From contig JANQGE010000060.1 in assembly GCA_028277485.1 (NCBI GenBank), forward strand, positions 1 to 38,490: a DNA stretch of 38,490 nucleotides, given 5' to 3'. The notes under the pieces are model-generated. The model saw only the letters and a program-made list of their open reading frames with translations, searched no databases and had not been told where the DNA came from. Shown in pieces: positions 37,036-38,490 of this stretch. The translations under genes and the position numbers were made by a program. This stretch comes from Chlorobium sp. Its GTDB lineage: Bacteria > Bacteroidota > Chlorobiia > Chlorobiales > Chlorobiaceae. Every line of letters starts with the position of its first letter. The first letter of the stretch is position 1.

Positions 37036-38476
37036 CAGTTACAAAAACACATACCCAAGAGTAAAACCGCGCTATCAAGTGCACCTATGGAATACGGCCA
37101 ACCGTAATTTTGGCATCCTTTTTGATTCTGATAAAAATCGTGAAGATGTCATTGGACATGATATAGCTCGCGAGCTTCGCCTAATGAACGGCCATAAGCA
37201 TCTGGAAGAGATTATCAGTCTGACGGTTTCACGAAGCTCAATGAACAGAGAGGATGCAGAGATTGCAATTAATTCAATAACAAAACAATTTGAGAGTGAA
37301 GGTGTTGTAGAGATATCTACAGCACCTTTACCTGAAAGATTTTTCAGTAATCCTCTCACGCTCCCCTACCAGCTTAAGATCCTGCAGCTTCAATTAACAA
37401 ACAGATGTAACCTGTCCTGCAAACACTGCTATGCCAATAGTGGAGCCTTAAAAGAGCATGAAATCGCGATAAAAGACACCTATAGATTAATTGACGAATT
37501 TGTTAACCTTGGCGGTTGTCGTCTCTTTCTCACAGGAGGTGAATCCTTGCTTTATGACGAGCTTGATTCCGTAATCAGTTATGCCCGAAATCGACACCTA
37601 TCTATCTACCTTAGTACAAACGGACTTGCAATGACTGAAACAAGGGCTGAGCAACTCATAAAACTTGGAGTTAAATCCGTCAATATTAGTATTGATGGGG
37701 AAAATGCTAAAACGCATGATGATTTCAGGGGAAAAGCGGGTGCATTTGAAAAAGCAATTTCTGCACTGAAATTTTTTTCTGAAAGAAACATAGCCTGCGG
37801 AACCCAAACAACCCTATTTAAACACAATCTGTCACAAAGCGCAACTATCTATAATAAAATGCGGGAACTTGGCGCACAATCATGTTTTTTCGTACGTATG
37901 ATGCCCGCAGGCAGAGGAATGCGTCACACAGAGCTGATACCTTCATTTGAAGAATATAAACTTGCACGAGAAGAAGAATATTTCAACAGAAAATCCCGTT
38001 ACGGTGTAGATATTTACCCTGGTAAATCCACCAGTAAAAAACCTAAAACACGTTGCAGTGCCGGCATAAGTCAACTTTACGTTCGCGCAGACGGCTCCTG
38101 CTATCCATGCCCCTCTCTTGAAATCGATGAACTCAACTTCGGCACCTTTCCCGAGAACTCTCTCTATGATCTTTGGAACAGCTCAAATGACGGCATCAAA
38201 AAGCTACGCTCCTTTGACCTTGCAACCATTGATAACTGTAAAAACTGTGAACATTTTCATTTTTGCAAAGGAGGCTGCGCTGGAAATGCCTTTCATGCAA
38301 CCGGGGATTGGCAAAACTCTGATCCACATTTCTGTATTACCATGGAGATCCGCAAGCGATTGCAATTTCAGAGCCCATCCACCTCCCTCCAAAAGGGTAC
38401 CTCTAAAAAGTGTCATGAGCGAGCAAAGTGTAAGGCGGACGGAGCGGAGAAACCGGAATGTACACGGAGTACATGA
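37028..38476 (+). CDS. Radical SAM/SPASM peptide maturase
   Basis: About 482 residues from GTG 37028, which has GGTGA eight bases upstream and overlaps the precursor stop; ATGs further upstream lie within the precursor gene. The N-terminal 100 residues resemble a PqqD-like recognition domain (NFGILFDSDK, ELRLMNGHKHLEEI). The radical SAM core has CNLSCKHC (C127, C131, C134), FLTGGESLL and NISIDG. The C-terminal SPASM domain has eight cysteines (343, 358, 361, 404, 407, 413, 417, 436; CKNCEHFHFCKGGCAGNAF) for auxiliary iron-sulfur clusters. From about residue 456 the frame enters an inverted-repeat element, which encodes the last 27 residues and the TGA stop. Confidence 0.92.
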   Translation: MVNSYKNTYPRVKPRYQVHLWNTANRNFGILFDSDKNREDVIGHDIARELRLMNGHKHLEEIISLTVSRSSMNREDAEIAINSITKQFESEGVVEISTAPLPERFFSNPLTLPYQLKILQLQLTNRCNLSCKHCYANSGALKEHEIAIKDTYRLIDEFVNLGGCRLFLTGGESLLYDELDSVISYARNRHLSIYLSTNGLAMTETRAEQLIKLGVKSVNISIDGENAKTHDDFRGKAGAFEKAISALKFFSERNIACGTQTTLFKHNLSQSATIYNKMRELGAQSCFFVRMMPAGRGMRHTELIPSFEEYKLAREEEYFNRKSRYGVDIYPGKSTSKKPKTRCSAGISQLYVRADGSCYPCPSLEIDELNFGTFPENSLYDLWNSSNDGIKKLRSFDLATIDNCKNCEHFHFCKGGCAGNAFHATGDWQNSDPHFCITMEIRKRLQFQSPSTSLQKGTSKKCHERAKCKADGAEKPECTRST

Positions 38477-38490
38477 GGATTTCGAGCACC
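38395..38490 (-). repeat. MITE-like element, copy 7 (cut by window end)
   Basis: Begins GGGTACCTCTAAAAAGTGTC and matches the reverse-orientation copies through GTACATGAGGATTTCGAGCACC, where the window ends. It overlaps the 3' end of the radical SAM gene. Confidence 0.9.

Overview
The window looks like part of the chromosome of a green sulfur bacterium (Chlorobiaceae, perhaps Prosthecochloris or Chlorobium). This is inferred from the gene set (a carotenoid isomerase-type oxidoreductase, a TrpB2-type synthase, a PTS enzyme I without visible transport partners), medium GC content, and intergenic spacers packed with short repeats. No marker in the window settles the genus.

Core genome, about 1-28000: dnaB, ptsI, a PpiD/SurA-type periplasmic foldase (minus), pcm (minus), a DUF123/GIY-YIG protein, ftsY (minus), thiL, tRNA-Leu(UAA), a TrpB2-type tryptophan synthase, clpC (minus), a small unknown protein, a minus-strand set (FAD carotenoid-type oxidoreductase, radical SAM DNA-metabolism protein, DUF4130 partner), a GyrI-like protein behind tRNA-Pro(GGG), an alpha/beta hydrolase, a class A penicillin-binding protein, guaA and serB. 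The last three lie close together and may be co-transcribed. Almost every spacer between these genes is built from degenerate 7-bp tandem units, and these tracts often supply the stop codon or last residues of the adjoining gene.

Accessory region, about 28100-33350: minus-strand genes lie in what reads as a short integron cassette array without a visible integrase. Two attC-like sites show the L''/L' pairing with one extra base, and each R'' is complementary to the 5' edge of its own cassette. The cargo is a DUF4062 protein, a TcmP plus three-Cys (Gp37/DUF5131) pair, and a membrane protein. Beside the array lie a DinJ/RelB antitoxin with a truncated YafQ toxin, and a HigB/HigA-type module. 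alaS follows on the minus strand.

Right end, 36446-38490: a compact peptide-modification locus. A 92-residue precursor ends in three Cys/Asp repeats of the form GN-[VT]-S-[GA]-C-x-D-x-[IV]-C-G. It overlaps a radical SAM/SPASM maturase that starts at GTG. The pair lies between copies of a 143-bp inverted-repeat element present seven times in the window; one copy ends just before the precursor's ribosome binding site and another encodes the last residues of the maturase. This candidate RiPP system is the strongest novelty in the window.
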